This document shows positions 12,730 through 12,776 of a stretch of DNA of 12,776 bases, piece by piece. This DNA is from Clostridia bacterium BRH_c25 (lineage in GTDB: Bacteria > Bacillota_A > Clostridia > Lutisporales > Lutisporaceae): NCBI GenBank assembly GCA_001515955.1, contig LOES01000215.1, positions 1 through 12,776 on the forward strand, read 5' to 3'. A program made the position numbers and the translations under genes. The notes below the pieces were generated by a model. The model worked only from the letters and a program-made list of their open reading frames with translations, ran no database searches and was not told where the DNA came from. How positions within the stretch are numbered: the first letter of the stretch is position 1; each line of letters begins with the position of its first letter.

Positions 12730-12770
12730 CCGTGTGTTCCGTGGATTTCCGTGTCATCCGTGTTACCCGT
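12730..12770 (-). repeat. Right CACGG-type repeat array, inverted relative to the left one
   Basis: On the plus strand CCGTGT at 12730, CCGTGG at 12739, CCGTGT at 12749 and 12758, and CCCGT at 12766. Its reverse complement aligns with 12598-12640 over about 40 bases with a few mismatches and a 3-base gap, so the two arrays can pair as a long stem. The 90-base spacer shows no gene. Confidence 0.72.
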
Positions 12771-12776
12771 ACCTGT

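Noticed and set aside
12598..12776. CRISPR array
   Set aside because: Repeat units are only 6-7 bases with 3-6 base gaps and are degenerate; there are no constant repeats of 25-40 bases and no unique spacers.

Overview
The window looks like a chromosomal segment of a Gram-positive, low-to-moderate G+C bacterium, most likely a member of the Clostridia (Bacillota). The reasons are the strong Shine-Dalgarno sequences, the frequent GTG and TTG starts, a consensus sigma-A promoter, a lipoprotein signal peptide on an ABC binding protein, a PpaX-like HAD phosphatase, and a RodA/PbpA-type cell-wall gene pair. The genus cannot be fixed from this sequence alone. Ten protein genes are supported; no rRNA, tRNA or CRISPR array was seen.

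Layout. 1-365 (minus): 5' part of pgsA, a membrane phospholipid-synthesis enzyme. 705-1724 (plus): lipoprotein binding component of an NMT1/SsuA-type ABC importer, ending in a strong terminator. 1766-2085: a roughly 320-bp non-coding foldback element. 2090-3121 (minus): mnmH (tRNA 2-selenouridine synthase). 3261-3458 (plus): small iron-sulfur protein behind a perfect sigma-A promoter with a palindrome at its start site. 3477-5069 (minus): YtcJ-like amidohydrolase. 5119-7230 (minus): secreted protein with 14 RCC1-type blades. 7422-9003 (plus): ATPase and permease of an SsuBC/TauBC-type importer, the probable partners of the binding protein 5.7 kb upstream. 9024-9662 (minus): PpaX/Gph-like HAD hydrolase. 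9824-11137 and 11213-12595 (plus): SEDS glycosyltransferase (RodA/FtsW type) and its class B penicillin-binding protein. 12598-12776: two facing arrays of a CACGG-type repeat.

How the genes fit together. The importer is split: the binding protein lies at one end of a four-gene block (mnmH, ferredoxin, amidohydrolase, RCC1) and the ATPase/permease at the other. The SEDS/PBP pair would form a peptidoglycan polymerase-transpeptidase unit. Convergent genes here tend to share one bidirectional hairpin terminator that overlaps the stop codons (3465-3493 and 8992-9035). The same arrangement seems to have existed between the binding protein and mnmH before the foldback element entered: removing it, with one copy of an 8-bp direct repeat, puts the mnmH stop codon directly on the terminator hairpin.

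No complete new multi-gene system was found. The most interesting items are the foldback element with its possible target duplication, a degenerate heptanucleotide repeat used twice in different ways (ribosome-binding region of mnmH, and the C-terminal codons of the SEDS protein), the unusual cysteine spacing and operator-like palindrome of the small ferredoxin, and the inverted CACGG arrays at the right end.
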